Part shown: positions 33,176 through 41,693 of the stretch, in pieces | Layout: every line of letters starts with the position of its first letter | Numbering within the stretch: position 1 is the stretch's first letter | DNA from: Celeribacter persicus | GTDB lineage: Bacteria > Pseudomonadota > Alphaproteobacteria > Rhodobacterales > Rhodobacteraceae | Reading direction: 5' to 3' | Length of the DNA: 64,000 nt | NCBI RefSeq assembly: GCF_003050785.1 | Contig: NZ_QAOH01000007.1 | Coordinates: 62,001 to 126,000, forward strand | Translations under genes and position numbers: made by a program | The notes under the pieces: model-generated | Seen by the model: only the letters and a program-made list of their open reading frames with translations | What the model was told of the DNA's origin: nothing | The model's database searches: none

Positions 33176-33925
33176 ATGGTCGACATCTTGCTGGTGCTCG
33201 TCGCCGGAATTCTCGGTGGCATGCTCAATGCCGTCGCAGGCGGCGGCACGTTTCTGACCCTGCCCGCACTGATCTTCGCGGGCGTTCCTCCGGTCTCGGC
33301 CAATGCCACCGCCACGCTCAGCGCCCTGCCCGGCTATCTCAGCAGTGTCTGGGCCTATCGCCACGACCTTCACACGACGCCCAACATGCCCGCCACGCGG
33401 ATGGTCGTCGTGTCGGCATTCGGCGGCATTCTTGGCGCGGTCCTGCTTCTGCTCACCCCCAACGACACGTTTCTCATAGCGGTGCCCGCGCTCATGGCGC
33501 TCGCCACGCTCCTGTTCGCCGGGGGACCGCAACTGATCCGCCGCCTCCTCGCCCGCGACATGCTGGCGCCTGCGGGCGCGGCGGTCGCGCTGTTGCTGGT
33601 GTCGATCTATGGCGGCTATTTCAACGGCGGGTTAGGGATCATGCTTCTGGCTGTGCTGGGCCTCATCGGCTTCACCGACCTGCACGCGATGAACGGGCTC
33701 AAGAATGCGCTGTCGGTCCTGCTCTCACTGGTCTCCGCCGCAACCTATGCGCTGGCGGGCGTCATCGCCTGGGACTACGCGGCACTTCTGGCCGAGTCCA
33801 TGATAGCAGGCGGCTTCCTCGGCGCGCATTACGCCCGACGCATCCGCAACACGGCCCGGCTCAAACAGTTCATCGTGCTGGTCGGGCTGGTGATGACCGT
33901 GATTTTCACGGTTCGGCTGCTCTGA
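33176..33925 (+). CDS. TSUP family (TauE/SafE) membrane transporter
   Basis: 249 residues, seven or eight helices. The repeated TSUP signature is seen at the N-terminus, [19 protein letters not shown] (about 17-35), and in [18 protein letters not shown] mid-protein. Relatives export sulfite, sulfoacetate or other organosulfonates; the substrate here is not known. GGGAGGGGG supplies a ribosome site. It is convergent with the START-domain gene at 4 bases. Confidence 0.9.
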   Translation: MVDILLVLVAGILGGMLNAVAGGGTFLTLPALIFAGVPPVSANATATLSALPGYLSSVWAYRHDLHTTPNMPATRMVVVSAFGGILGAVLLLLTPNDTFLIAVPALMALATLLFAGGPQLIRRLLARDMLAPAGAAVALLLVSIYGGYFNGGLGIMLLAVLGLIGFTDLHAMNGLKNALSVLLSLVSAATYALAGVIAWDYAALLAESMIAGGFLGAHYARRIRNTARLKQFIVLVGLVMTVIFTVRLL

Positions 33926-33929
33926 GCCC

Positions 33930-34376
33930 TCAGCCATACAACTCCTGCGCCCGGCGCTCAAACGCCCGCACGATACGTTGCATTGCCTCGTTGAACACCA
34001 CGCCGATCACGCCCTGCAAAATTGCGTTCTTGAATTCGAAATCGACGAAGAACTCAATGTCGCAGCCGCCGTCTGCGGCGGGCGTGAAGGTCCACCAGCT
34101 TTTCATGTAGCGAAACGGCCCGTCGAGATATTCCGTGTCGATCTTGCGCTCTGCCGGATAGAGTTTCACCCGCGAGCCGAATTTCTCGCGAAAGACCTTG
34201 AAGGAAATCACCAGATCCGCAAGCATCAACTCGTGATCGCCCATATCCGTACGCGAGCGAATGCGCGCGGCGGCGTTCCACGGCAGGAATTTCGGGTAGC
34301 TCTCCACATCCGCCACAAGTGCATACATCTGGTCGGCACTATAGGGGAGGTGTTTTGTTTCCTGATGCGTCGGCAT
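33930..34376 (-). CDS. START-like domain protein (Coq10/RatA family)
   Basis: 148 residues from ATG 34376. The N-terminal [26 protein letters not shown] and the central [23 protein letters not shown] are typical of the polyketide-cyclase/START family that includes Coq10 and RatA. It probably binds ubiquinone or a related lipid and aids respiratory quinone delivery. The toxin label RatA applies only in E. coli. It is 78 bases from the divergent hpt gene. Confidence 0.88.
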   Translation of the reverse strand: MPTHQETKHLPYSADQMYALVADVESYPKFLPWNAAARIRSRTDMGDHELMLADLVISFKVFREKFGSRVKLYPAERKIDTEYLDGPFRYMKSWWTFTPAADGGCDIEFFVDFEFKNAILQGVIGVVFNEAMQRIVRAFERRAQELYG

Positions 34377-34454
34377 GGTCTCTGGTCTGTCTGGGTCCGG
34401 CCTGATACATCTATGGCGGGGACAAAAAATGCAAGGGTCCAAAGAGGGGACAGC

Positions 34455-35021
34455 ATGACGCAGCGGCCATATCACATCGAAACCATGATCTCGGCCAAGG
34501 CCATCGCCGCCCGGATCGAGGACCTCGCGAAAGAGATCCGGCAAGCCTACAGGGACACGGACAAGATCGTCGTCGTTGGCCTGTTGCGCGGCTCTTTCGT
34601 CTTCATCGCCGATCTGGTGCGCGAACTTGAAATGAATGTCGAGGTCGATTTCCTCGAAGCCTCCTCCTACGGCAGTGGCACCGAATCCTCGCGTGAGGTG
34701 AAAATTCTCAAGGACCTGCGCGGCCCGATCGAAGGCCGTGACGTTCTGGTCGTCGAGGACATCGTCGACACCGGACATACGCTTTCCGCCGTTCTCAAGC
34801 TTTTGCAATCGCGCAACCCGCGCAAACTGGAGACCATCGCCCTGCTCGACAAACCGGCGCGGCGCGAAGTCGATCTCAAGGCCACCTGGACCGGCTTCGA
34901 AATTCCCGACGCCTTCGTCGTCGGCTATGGCATCGACTTTGCCCAGGCCAACCGCAACCTGCCTTTCATCGGCTCCGTCGTCTTCGATGACGAAGTCCCG
35001 GAAGCCGGAGGCAAAGCGTGA
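34455..35021 (+). CDS. hpt: Hypoxanthine phosphoribosyltransferase
   Basis: 188 residues from ATG 34455 (the open frame extends upstream but overlaps the START-domain gene). PRPP-binding motif [15 protein letters not shown]-terminal [16 protein letters not shown]-terminal [16 protein letters not shown] with the purine-contacting Asp. It salvages hypoxanthine (and possibly guanine) using PRPP. The next small gene begins in its stop codon (GTGA). Confidence 0.95.
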   Translation: MTQRPYHIETMISAKAIAARIEDLAKEIRQAYRDTDKIVVVGLLRGSFVFIADLVRELEMNVEVDFLEASSYGSGTESSREVKILKDLRGPIEGRDVLVVEDIVDTGHTLSAVLKLLQSRNPRKLETIALLDKPARREVDLKATWTGFEIPDAFVVGYGIDFAQANRNLPFIGSVVFDDEVPEAGGKA

Positions 35022-35215
35022 ACCAACTCCGCTGGCTGATGCGCGCGAAACGCTGGGCGCAAAATCCACCGTCGGCAAAGCGGGTCAAATTTGTTTTTGC
35101 CATCATCGCCGCCTGTCTCGCGCTTTATGCCGTGGAGAAAACCGTCGGCCTGCCGGACTGGATGAAGGTTGCGGGCCAGACCCATCCCAAGATCCGGCCC
35201 GCAGAACAGCCCTGA
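35018..35215 (+). CDS. Small single-span membrane protein coupled to hpt
   Basis: 65 residues starting at GTG 35018, overlapping the hpt stop by GTGA. A basic N-terminus ([11 protein letters not shown]) precedes one hydrophobic helix (about 25-40, [14 protein letters not shown]) and a soluble tail ending [10 protein letters not shown]. The positive-inside rule predicts a cytoplasmic N-terminus. I do not recognise a family; the tight overlap and conserved-looking composition are the reasons to call it. Confidence 0.6.
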   Translation: MNQLRWLMRAKRWAQNPPSAKRVKFVFAIIAACLALYAVEKTVGLPDWMKVAGQTHPKIRPAEQP

Positions 35216-35244
35216 GCGTTCATCGCTCACTCAGCCCCTTCCCC

Positions 35245-36138
35245 TCAAGAAGACATCTGCATCAGGGCTTTGCCCATCAGCCGCGGCTCCTCGCCTTCCA
35301 GCGCTGTCGCGATCCGCGCGCGTGCCTGACGCAAACGCGGTGCATCGGCGAGATCGGCATGGGAGGCCACGAAAACCGGTAATGGCGGCAGATCGACCAC
35401 CGGCTCCACCGGCACCAGCATCTTCGCGGCATCGCCCAGCACGACCGGGAGCATCACGCGCCCCATGCCGGTCTCGGCCAGCGCACGCAGGGTCAGGAAA
35501 CTGTCGGCGGCGGCCACGAAATCGACTTTCCGACGCTCCAGTTCCTCGCGAAGCTTCTGCGCCGCATGGGATCGTCCAATCGCCCCCGTAAGGCCGATCC
35601 AGCGATCCGTCGGCACATCTGCGGAACGGGCATAGAAGCCGAACCGCATCTGCGTCGCCATTTCCCCATGCATATCCTCCGGCAGTTTGAACGTCGGGCG
35701 CACCGTGACATCGGCATGCAGCCGCGACAGGTCCAGATGCGCGTTGTTCGAGATCAGTTCGAAAGACAGCTCTTTCTCATGCGCGGAAAGCCGCGCCAGA
35801 AGCGGTGGCAGCACCACCTGACAGAAGGTGTCCGTGGATGTCACCCGGATCACCCCGGCCAGCGGCGCCTCGCCCGCCCGCGCCAGACGTTCGACCGCAC
35901 TGACAGCGGCCTCCACCTCACGCGCTGCCTCGATCAGCCGCAGTTTCTCGGGCGCGATCTCATAACCGCGTACCGATTTCTCGAACAGCTCGACGCCGAG
36001 GCGTTTCTCGATCCCTGCCACACGACGCAAGACGGTGGCATGGTTCACACCAAGCTCGCGCGCCGCCCCCGACACGGACCCCGTGCGCGCAACGGCCAGC
36101 ACGAACCGGTAATCGTCCCAATTCGGCCTGTGCATCAT
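35245..36138 (-). CDS. LysR family transcriptional regulator
   Basis: 297 residues. The winged HTH (about 8-68) has SVSGAARELGVNHATVLRRVAGIEKRLG, with the recognition helix in NHATVLRR. The effector-binding region follows. It belongs to the LysR subgroup with simple N-terminal HTH and no obvious marker of the ligand. Upstream (36155-36181) an imperfect inverted repeat CCTAT/ATAGG is a candidate LysR box. It is convergent with the hpt operon and is flanked by the divergently distant methyltransferase gene. Its target is unknown. Confidence 0.88.
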   Translation of the reverse strand: MMHRPNWDDYRFVLAVARTGSVSGAARELGVNHATVLRRVAGIEKRLGVELFEKSVRGYEIAPEKLRLIEAAREVEAAVSAVERLARAGEAPLAGVIRVTSTDTFCQVVLPPLLARLSAHEKELSFELISNNAHLDLSRLHADVTVRPTFKLPEDMHGEMATQMRFGFYARSADVPTDRWIGLTGAIGRSHAAQKLREELERRKVDFVAAADSFLTLRALAETGMGRVMLPVVLGDAAKMLVPVEPVVDLPPLPVFVASHADLADAPRLRQARARIATALEGEEPRLMGKALMQMSS

Positions 36139-36243
36139 TTCAAAACCTCCCCTCCTATACGTATGAATTTTAGCATAGGAATGTGGGAAAATGCCTTGAG
36201 TAAGATCACATTCAAAGCGAATTTCGCACGGGCAAGTGCAAAG

Positions 36244-37359
36244 TCAGGATTGCAAAACTGCCGTTCTGTAAAGGCGCACTTTCAGGCCGCCATGGGCAAT
36301 CGGTGCAGAAACAGGCAGCCAGGGCAGGCCCGTCGCATGCGCCAGTTGCCCGTCGGAGGTGATCATGCCAACCCGCCAGCCCGCGAAACGGTCCAGCATC
36401 ACCTGCCCGAAAGCACCGTAAAGTGCGTAGAGGTCTTTCTTTTTGCCAATCCGTGCCCCGTAGGGCGGGTTGACGATCACCAGCCCCGGCGCACCCCCGG
36501 GCCGTTCGATCTCCGACACCGGTACGGGTTTGAAGGTACACAGATCGGCCACGCCCGCACGCCCGGCATTGTCGTTCGCCATGCGCACAACATTTACATT
36601 GCGATCAGAGCCGTGGAAGCGCAAAGCCGTCTCACGCTCATGCCAGTCCGTCTTGAGATTTTGCACAGCCTCGGGATCGAAAGGCGCAAGATGCTCGAAA
36701 GCAAAGCTCCGCACCCGCCCCGGCATCATACCCCGTGCCCATTCCGCCGCCTCGATCACGAAAGTTCCCGAACCGCACATCGGATCGAGCACCGGTTCCG
36801 CCCCCTCATAGCCGCAGGCACGCAGAAACAGCGCCGCCATGGTTTCGCGCATCGGCGCCTTGCCGACGCCCGCCTTATAACCACGCTTGTGCAGCGCCTC
36901 GCCAGAAGTGTCGACGGAGAGGATCACATTGTCATCCTCGATCCGCACCTTGAGGACCACCTCGGCCTGCGCCGAGACCGGCGCGCCAAGCTCCTCGGTA
37001 ATGGCCCGCTCGATGCGCTCCTGCGCGGCACCGGCATGGTAAATCTTGTTGCGCTTGCCGGTCACCACCTCGACACGGAACGGCACATCGGCGCGCAGCA
37101 CCTCACCCCACGGAAATTTACGCGCGCGTTTGTCGAGCTGGGCAAGGTGAAACGCCCGGAAAGACCCGATCCGCGCCAACACACGTGCAGCCCCGCGCAA
37201 CACAAGGTTTGCCCGCACCACATCGACCCATGTGCCCTCGAAAGTCACGCCGCCGCCCACGGCGACGGGCGACGGAAAGCCCGCCTCCACCGCCTCCTCA
37301 AGCAGGTACGGCTCAAGCCCCGGCTGGGTGCCGAGGAAAATTTCAAATGTTCCGGACAC
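36244..37359 (-). CDS. THUMP-domain RNA methyltransferase (RlmL-like)
   Basis: 371 residues. The N-terminal THUMP domain covers about 60-150. The Rossmann N6-methyltransferase core has DPMCGSGTFVIEAAEWA (motif I) and VIVNPPYGARIG (the NPPY amine-methylating motif IV). This is the short, single-methyltransferase form of RlmL/YcbY, thus likely an N2-guanine or related base methyltransferase of 23S rRNA. Precise target is not certain. Its stop and start lie tight against lipA, which ends one base upstream, so the two are probably one transcript. Confidence 0.87.
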   Translation of the reverse strand: MSGTFEIFLGTQPGLEPYLLEEAVEAGFPSPVAVGGGVTFEGTWVDVVRANLVLRGAARVLARIGSFRAFHLAQLDKRARKFPWGEVLRADVPFRVEVVTGKRNKIYHAGAAQERIERAITEELGAPVSAQAEVVLKVRIEDDNVILSVDTSGEALHKRGYKAGVGKAPMRETMAALFLRACGYEGAEPVLDPMCGSGTFVIEAAEWARGMMPGRVRSFAFEHLAPFDPEAVQNLKTDWHERETALRFHGSDRNVNVVRMANDNAGRAGVADLCTFKPVPVSEIERPGGAPGLVIVNPPYGARIGKKKDLYALYGAFGQVMLDRFAGWRVGMITSDGQLAHATGLPWLPVSAPIAHGGLKVRLYRTAVLQS

Positions 37360-38310
37360 TTACGCCTGACCGAATTTCTTCAGACGGTTCTCGCGCAGAC
37401 GCGCGAAATCGTCGCCCGCATGATAGGACGAGCGCGTCAACGGCGTGGCAGACACCATCAGAAAACCCTTGTTGATCGCGGCTTTCTCATAGCTCTTGAA
37501 CGCATCCGGCGTGATGAACTCCGCGACCGCATGGTGTTTCGGCGTCGGCTGCAAATACTGCCCGATGGTCATGAAGTCGATGTCGGCGGCGCGCATGTCG
37601 TCCATCACCTGCAACACTTCGGCGCGCTTCTCGCCAAGGCCCACCATGATCCCCGATTTGGTGAACATGGTCGGATCGAGTTCCTTCACCCGCTGCAACA
37701 GGCGCAGGGAGTGGAAATAGCGCGCACCGGGACGCACCTCATGATAGAGGGCCGGCACGGTCTCAAGGTTGTGGTTGAACACATCGGGCTTGGCCGCGAC
37801 CACGGTTTCCAGTGCCGAGGGGGCGCATTTCAGGAAATCGGGCGTGAGAATTTCGATGGTGGTTCCGGGACTGCGTTTGCGCACAGCCCGGATGGTCATG
37901 GCGAAATGCTCCGCCCCACCGTCCTCAAGATCGTCACGGTCCACCGAGGTGATCACCACATGCTTGAGACCGAGTTTCTGGACCGCATCGGCCACCCGTC
38001 CCGGCTCGAACACGTCGAGCGCGTCGGGACGCCCGGTCGCGACGTTGCAGAAGGTGCAGCCACGGGTACAAATCTCCCCCATGATCATCATGGTGGCATG
38101 GCCCTGCGACCAGCATTCGCCCGCGTTCGGACAGCCCGCCTCTTCGCACACCGTCACCAGTTTGTGCTCGCGCATGATCCTGTGCGTGTCCATATAGCCC
38201 TTCGACGTGGGCGCTTTCACACGGATCCAATCCGGTTTCTTCGGCTGGGCGTTGTCGGGACGATGCGCTTTTTCGGGATGGCGCTGGTCGGGGATCTTGA
38301 GATCACGCAT
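37360..38310 (-). CDS. lipA: Lipoyl synthase LipA
   Basis: 316 residues from ATG 38310. Auxiliary cluster Cys set [12 protein letters not shown] (C-x4-C-x5-C) and radical-SAM set CTRGCTFC (C-x3-C-x2-C) are complete; the C-terminal SSYHAGDDF contains the conserved Ser. It inserts two sulfurs into protein-bound octanoyl groups to complete lipoate for 2-oxoacid dehydrogenases. It precedes the THUMP methyltransferase in the same direction, one base apart. Confidence 0.97.
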   Translation of the reverse strand: MRDLKIPDQRHPEKAHRPDNAQPKKPDWIRVKAPTSKGYMDTHRIMREHKLVTVCEEAGCPNAGECWSQGHATMMIMGEICTRGCTFCNVATGRPDALDVFEPGRVADAVQKLGLKHVVITSVDRDDLEDGGAEHFAMTIRAVRKRSPGTTIEILTPDFLKCAPSALETVVAAKPDVFNHNLETVPALYHEVRPGARYFHSLRLLQRVKELDPTMFTKSGIMVGLGEKRAEVLQVMDDMRAADIDFMTIGQYLQPTPKHHAVAEFITPDAFKSYEKAAINKGFLMVSATPLTRSSYHAGDDFARLRENRLKKFGQA

Positions 38311-38514
38311 GGCGGGATGCTTTTCCGTTTGGGCTTTTCCGTTTGGATCACGATATAGGCAACCTGCCCGCAAATGTCTCGTGAAATCCGCGTATTTCGC
38401 CTGTGCAGCGATTTTCGCTGCAGGCGCATTGATAGGGCGTTTGGAATCGCTCTAAAAGATGCGGCATAATGAAGCGTCTCCTCTCAGGAAAGGCGCAAGC
38501 TCAAGGAGTTTCCC

Positions 38515-39063
38515 ATGAAAGCCGGTTACAAACTGCCCGAAGTGACCTTCCACACCCGCGTTCGCGACGACAGCATCGGCGGTCCGAACCCGTTCAAATG
38601 GGAGGACAAGACCACCTCCGATTACTTCGCCGGAAAGCGCGTCGTGCTGTTTTCCCTGCCGGGTGCCTTCACGCCCACCTGCTCCACCTATCAGCTTCCG
38701 GGCTTTGAAAAAGGTTTCCCGGAATTCAAGGAAATGGGCATCGACGCGATCTATTGCATGTCCGTCAACGACAGCTTCGTCATGAATAAATGGGCGCAAT
38801 CTCAAGAGCTTGAGAATGTCCAGGTGATCCCGGACGGTTCCGGCGAATTCACCCGCCGCGTTGGCATGCTGGTGCGCAAGGACAATCTCGGCTTCGGCCT
38901 GCGCTCCTGGCGTTACGCCGCCGTCGTCAACGACGGTGTCGTCGAAGCCTGGTTCGAGGAGCCGGGTCTGTGCGACAACCACGGTGAAGATCCCTATGGC
39001 GTGTCCTCGCCGGAAAACGTGCTCAAGTGGCTCAAGGGCGAAGCTGCGGAAGCTGTCGCTTAA
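38515..39063 (+). CDS. Peroxiredoxin (Prx5/AhpE-like)
   Basis: 182 residues, thioredoxin-fold. The peroxidatic Cys56 lies in PGAFTPTCST (49-58). The second half has FGLRSWRYAAVVNDG and a C-terminal Cys in EEPGLCDNHGED, the Prx5-type pattern. It reduces peroxides, including alkyl hydroperoxides, using thiol donors. AAGGAG ends about 8 bases before the ATG. It is convergent with oxyR over a shared terminator. Confidence 0.95.
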   Translation: MKAGYKLPEVTFHTRVRDDSIGGPNPFKWEDKTTSDYFAGKRVVLFSLPGAFTPTCSTYQLPGFEKGFPEFKEMGIDAIYCMSVNDSFVMNKWAQSQELENVQVIPDGSGEFTRRVGMLVRKDNLGFGLRSWRYAAVVNDGVVEAWFEEPGLCDNHGEDPYGVSSPENVLKWLKGEAAEAVA

Positions 39064-39086
39064 GACATACGCTCAATCGAGTTGAC

Positions 39087-39119
39087 AAAAGGCCCGTGGA
39101 TAAACCCGCGGGCCTTTTT
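39087..39119 (+). terminator. Rho-independent terminator of the peroxiredoxin gene
   Basis: Stem GGCCCGTGG (39091-39099) pairs with CCGCGGGCC (39106-39114) through one G-U pair, with a 6-base loop, preceded by AAAA and followed by TTTTT. It lies 24 bases after the peroxiredoxin stop and could also serve the convergent oxyR transcript, because the A-run supplies U residues on the other strand. Confidence 0.85.
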
Positions 39120-39201
39120 GCATCTGCAGCATCCCTAGATGTGCTGAATACGGTCGCATACCGGGAATACGCGCGACGCATGGCTTCCTCAGCCCATCCC
39201 T

Positions 39202-40125
39202 TCAAGCACGCGCCCGCGCCTCGCTCATCAACTCCTCCCCCGCATCCGCCAAAAGCGCCGCCAATTCCGTGAACCATGCCTTCACCTCGGTCGACTGCCG
39301 CCGCACCAAAGCAACAACGCGCTGCGGCTCCGGTTCCGGGAAACGCATCACCGCCATATCGGGGCTGGCCGCCATTTCCGAGCACAGCGCGATTTCAGGC
39401 AAAAGCGTCAGACCGAAGCCCTGCGCCACCAGCCCGCAGAGCGTCGCAAGCGACGAGGCCCCGAGATCGACCGATTGCCGGTTTCGTTTCAATCCGCAGA
39501 CTTCAAGCGCCTGATCGGCAAGGCAATGTCCCTCGTCCAGAAGCAGGAGCGTATCCGGAGACAGTTCCGTCGGACGCGGCACCGTGGCCTCGCTCAGCGC
39601 CGCGATCCGGGCTTTGGATCCGGCCAGAAGAAAGCGGTCGGTGAACAGCGGCTCCGCCATCAGCCCCTGCGTTTCGTAAGGCAGCGCGATCACCGCCGCG
39701 TCAAGCTTGCCAGAAGCCACAAGCGCGATCAGTTCCGCCGTCTGCGCCTCCCGCACCCGCATGTCGAGATCGAGCGCCGCCGCCTTGATCCGGGTCAGCG
39801 CACGCGGCAACAGGTAGGGCGCGATCGTCGGAATGACCCCCAGTGTCAACCGCCCGGTCAGCCCTTTTGAGAGCCGAATTTCCGCCTCCAGATCGCGGGT
39901 CATCGCCAAAATCTGCCGCGCCCGGTCCAAGACCACCTGCCCCGCCCGTGTCAGCCGAATATCTCGCGGCAGGCGCTCAACCAGTTGCGTTCCAAGCGTG
40001 GCTTCCATTTCCTTGATCTGCTGCGACAGCGCGGGCTGGGTCACATGCACGGTTTCGGCCGCCAGAGAAAAGCTGCGGGTCTCGGCCAGCGCAACGAAAT
40101 AAGTCATTTGTCTGAGCGTTAGCAT
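39202..40125 (-). CDS. oxyR: Peroxide-sensing LysR regulator OxyR
   Basis: 307 residues from ATG 40125 (five codons further upstream are open). The HTH is MTYFVALAETRSFSLAAE, with QPALSQQIKEMEATLG as recognition helix. Redox Cys201 and Cys210 in DEGHCLADQALEVC are spaced C-x8-C as in E. coli Cys199-x8-Cys208; this identifies OxyR among LysR proteins. Disulfide formation by peroxide switches the protein to an activator. A 15-base palindrome at 40139-40153 lies directly upstream. A structured transcript may run in the other direction. Confidence 0.94.
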   Translation of the reverse strand: MLTLRQMTYFVALAETRSFSLAAETVHVTQPALSQQIKEMEATLGTQLVERLPRDIRLTRAGQVVLDRARQILAMTRDLEAEIRLSKGLTGRLTLGVIPTIAPYLLPRALTRIKAAALDLDMRVREAQTAELIALVASGKLDAAVIALPYETQGLMAEPLFTDRFLLAGSKARIAALSEATVPRPTELSPDTLLLLDEGHCLADQALEVCGLKRNRQSVDLGASSLATLCGLVAQGFGLTLLPEIALCSEMAASPDMAVMRFPEPEPQRVVALVRRQSTEVKAWFTELAALLADAGEELMSEARARA

Positions 40126-40138
40126 GGCCCCTCCATTC

Positions 40139-40153
40139 ATTAGGATAACTAAT
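40139..40153. promoter_or_regulatory. LysR-type palindrome, probable OxyR operator
   Basis: ATTAG-GATAA-CTAAT is a perfect 15-base palindrome with the T-N11-A core of LysR boxes. It is 14 bases upstream of the oxyR start and overlaps the expected -35 of any transcript leaving in the plus direction (TACAAT at 40170-40175). Divergent control from one site is the common LysR layout. Confidence 0.6.
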
Positions 40154-40181
40154 ATCAGACTGCGGAAATTACAATTTCAAT

Positions 40182-40337
40182 TGATCGACCTGCGCCGCTA
40201 TGCCCGCACCACCCGGCAACGGGGAAATCCCGCCCCAGAGTAAGGCCGCGGGATCGGGTCGGAGACGGCCCACCTTGAGCACGTCTGCTCCGCGCAGACC
40301 AACTGACACCCGAAGGCTGGACCTTCGGGTGCTTTTT
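40182..40337 (+). ncRNA. Candidate small RNA divergent from oxyR (OxyS-like position)
   Basis: A transcript of about 155 bases is proposed. A weak -10 (TACAAT, 40170-40175) with a LysR operator at its -35 would drive it, and it ends in two tandem hairpins: GTCTGC/GCAGAC (40283-40299) and a 10-bp stem CACCCGAAGG/CCTTCGGGTG (40307-40331), then CTTTTT. No protein-coding gene on the plus strand precedes this terminator, which therefore needs an RNA to terminate. E. coli OxyS is likewise divergent from oxyR, but no sequence similarity to OxyS is claimed. The 5' end is approximate. Confidence 0.4.
40307..40337 (+). terminator. Strong rho-independent terminator without an upstream plus-strand gene
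   Basis: A perfect 10-bp stem, CACCCGAAGG (40307-40316) with CCTTCGGGTG (40322-40331), 5-base loop CTGGA, then CTTTTT. The nearest plus-strand coding gene upstream is the peroxiredoxin, which has its own terminator more than 1 kb away. Confidence 0.8.
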
Positions 40338-40373
40338 CAGGGCACATTTTGGAACGGTTATCGGGGCTTTGTC

Positions 40374-40520
40374 CCGGTCGTCCGGGACTCCGTCCGTGAA
40401 ATCCCCAAACGCTCCCCCGGAGCGTTTGCCGGAGCAAACCCCCGGACTGGCCTGCCCTCGCAAGTGTGCGAGGGCGTTCGCGCCTTGAAAAAATCCACTG
40501 GACCTTTTCATCCTGCCTAG
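40374..40520. repeat. Cluster of four hairpin-forming inverted repeats
   Basis: GTCCCGG/CCGGGAC (about 40374-40391), AAACGCTCC/GGAGCGTTT (about 40404-40424), GCCCTCGCA/TGCGAGGGC (about 40453-40474) and TCCTGC/GCAGGA (about 40509-40524) follow one another. They lie just downstream of the minus-strand DUF6456 gene, so they would form the 3' end of its transcript. None has a long U-tract. Confidence 0.6.
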
Positions 40521-40532
40521 CAGGACCGACGC

Positions 40533-41693
40533 TCACCCAATCAGATTGCTGTACCCGGCGGCGTCGTAGTGCTTTTTCAACCGTTGCAACGCAATGCGCA
40601 GCACGATCTTGCCGGAGCGTGCCGACCAGCCCATACGTTTTTCCGCCTGCTCCATGCCTTCGAGAAAACAGCAGCAGCGCAGCGCTACATCGCCAAGCCC
40701 CGGCCCGAGTTCCCCGAGAGCGACCGCGACCCGAGCTTTCGCCGCCTTCGCGCCAAAGCCCTGAACATCGCCCTTCACCCGCCCGGCATCGAGCAGGAAA
40801 CACTCCCAGTTCACGCCACCCTCGCCCATCTGCGCCAACTCGAAGTCTTCGCGCAGCCGCTCTGCCGCCGCAACCAGTTCGGTCGAGAGAAACATTTCGC
40901 CGTCCTTGTCGCGCCGCCGCGCCAACACCATCACCGGGCTCTCGGTGGCATTGTAGCGAATGCGCCTCGGACGGTTTTCGGCGCGCGGATCGGCGCGGAA
41001 GGGAAAGCTGTCGGATGTGACCTCGAACCGCACAGGCGCCTCGGCAAATCCGGCGCGCGCGCCCTCCTCTTCGGCCAGAAACCCGCGCAGCGCCGCCCGG
41101 CCCGCCGCAGTGATCGTGTAGCGCGTGATCTTGCCCTTGGCATTGGCGGCGATCCAGTCCTTGAGTGCCATGGCCTGTGCCACGGGCCGATCAAGCACCG
41201 CCGTGCGCGCCGTACGCCCGTCGGGCAAATCGCGCACCACCACCGCTTTCTCCATGTCTTTCGCCACCGCCAGACAGGCCCCCGGCTCCGACAGACGGCG
41301 CAGAATGCGGCGGGCTTCGCGTGCAATGGTCGCATCGTCCGGCGGGGTGGAACCGGTCGGCGCGTCGAACGGGCTTTGGTCAGTCATGACTGTCTTGTCC
41401 TTGGTATCGTGGGGGGAGGGGCGCAGGCACATCGGAGCCTCGACATCGGTCGCCCCCTTCGGCGCGAGACGGCTGAGCGAGGATAATACCTCGTCAATCA
41501 GCGGATCGTCCCGCTTCTGTTCGATCTTGCGCACCTGACGCATCACGGTCGAGGGCGCACAGCCTCCCCGTCGCGCCAGTTCGCGTATCGTGTCACCGCG
41601 TTCCGTATGCGCCAGATAGCGCTTGGCCTCCTGTGGCACCCATTCCGGAAGATACCTCCCCGACCCGACCGTTCCTTTCCCAGTTTCCAGCAT
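40533..41693 (-). CDS. DUF6456-type helix-turn-helix protein
   Basis: 386 residues from ATG 41693 (GGGGA 4 bases upstream); an in-frame ATG at 41726 lacks a ribosome site and would abut the CtrA-like box. An N-terminal HTH-like region (about 20-62, GDTIRELARRGGCAPSTVMRQVRKIE) is followed by a linker, a middle domain (RTAVLDRPVAQAMALKDWIA ... YTITAAGRAALRGFL) resembling a winged helix, and the C-terminal DUF6456 region (RYNATESPVMVLARRRDKDG ... LRIALQRLKKHYDAAGYSN). Probably a DNA-binding regulator confined to Rhodobacteraceae and relatives. The targets are unknown. Confidence 0.78.
   Translation of the reverse strand: MLETGKGTVGSGRYLPEWVPQEAKRYLAHTERGDTIRELARRGGCAPSTVMRQVRKIEQKRDDPLIDEVLSSLSRLAPKGATDVEAPMCLRPSPHDTKDKTVMTDQSPFDAPTGSTPPDDATIAREARRILRRLSEPGACLAVAKDMEKAVVVRDLPDGRTARTAVLDRPVAQAMALKDWIAANAKGKITRYTITAAGRAALRGFLAEEEGARAGFAEAPVRFEVTSDSFPFRADPRAENRPRRIRYNATESPVMVLARRRDKDGEMFLSTELVAAAERLREDFELAQMGEGGVNWECFLLDAGRVKGDVQGFGAKAAKARVAVALGELGPGLGDVALRCCCFLEGMEQAEKRMGWSARSGKIVLRIALQRLKKHYDAAGYSNLIG

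Larger units (their letters stand above)
40126..40532. other. 407-base non-coding, structure-rich region between oxyR and the DUF6456 gene
   Basis: Open frames cross this stretch on both strands but pass through strong hairpins and have no ribosome site, so I call no gene here. In order it holds a LysR-type palindrome (40139-40153), a TACAAT hexamer (40170-40175), two tandem hairpins with a T-run (40283-40337), and four further hairpins (40374-40520). The pieces are listed separately. Confidence 0.65.

Noticed and set aside
38374-38514. OxyR box before the peroxiredoxin gene
   Set aside because: GATAG and CTCTA elements occur but do not give ATAG-N7-CTAT spacing. Not supported.
40155-40511. 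A 118-residue minus-strand protein in the oxyR-DUF6456 gap
   Set aside because: The frame runs through several perfect hairpins, has no ribosome site and no recognisable fold; the region reads as structured RNA or repeat.
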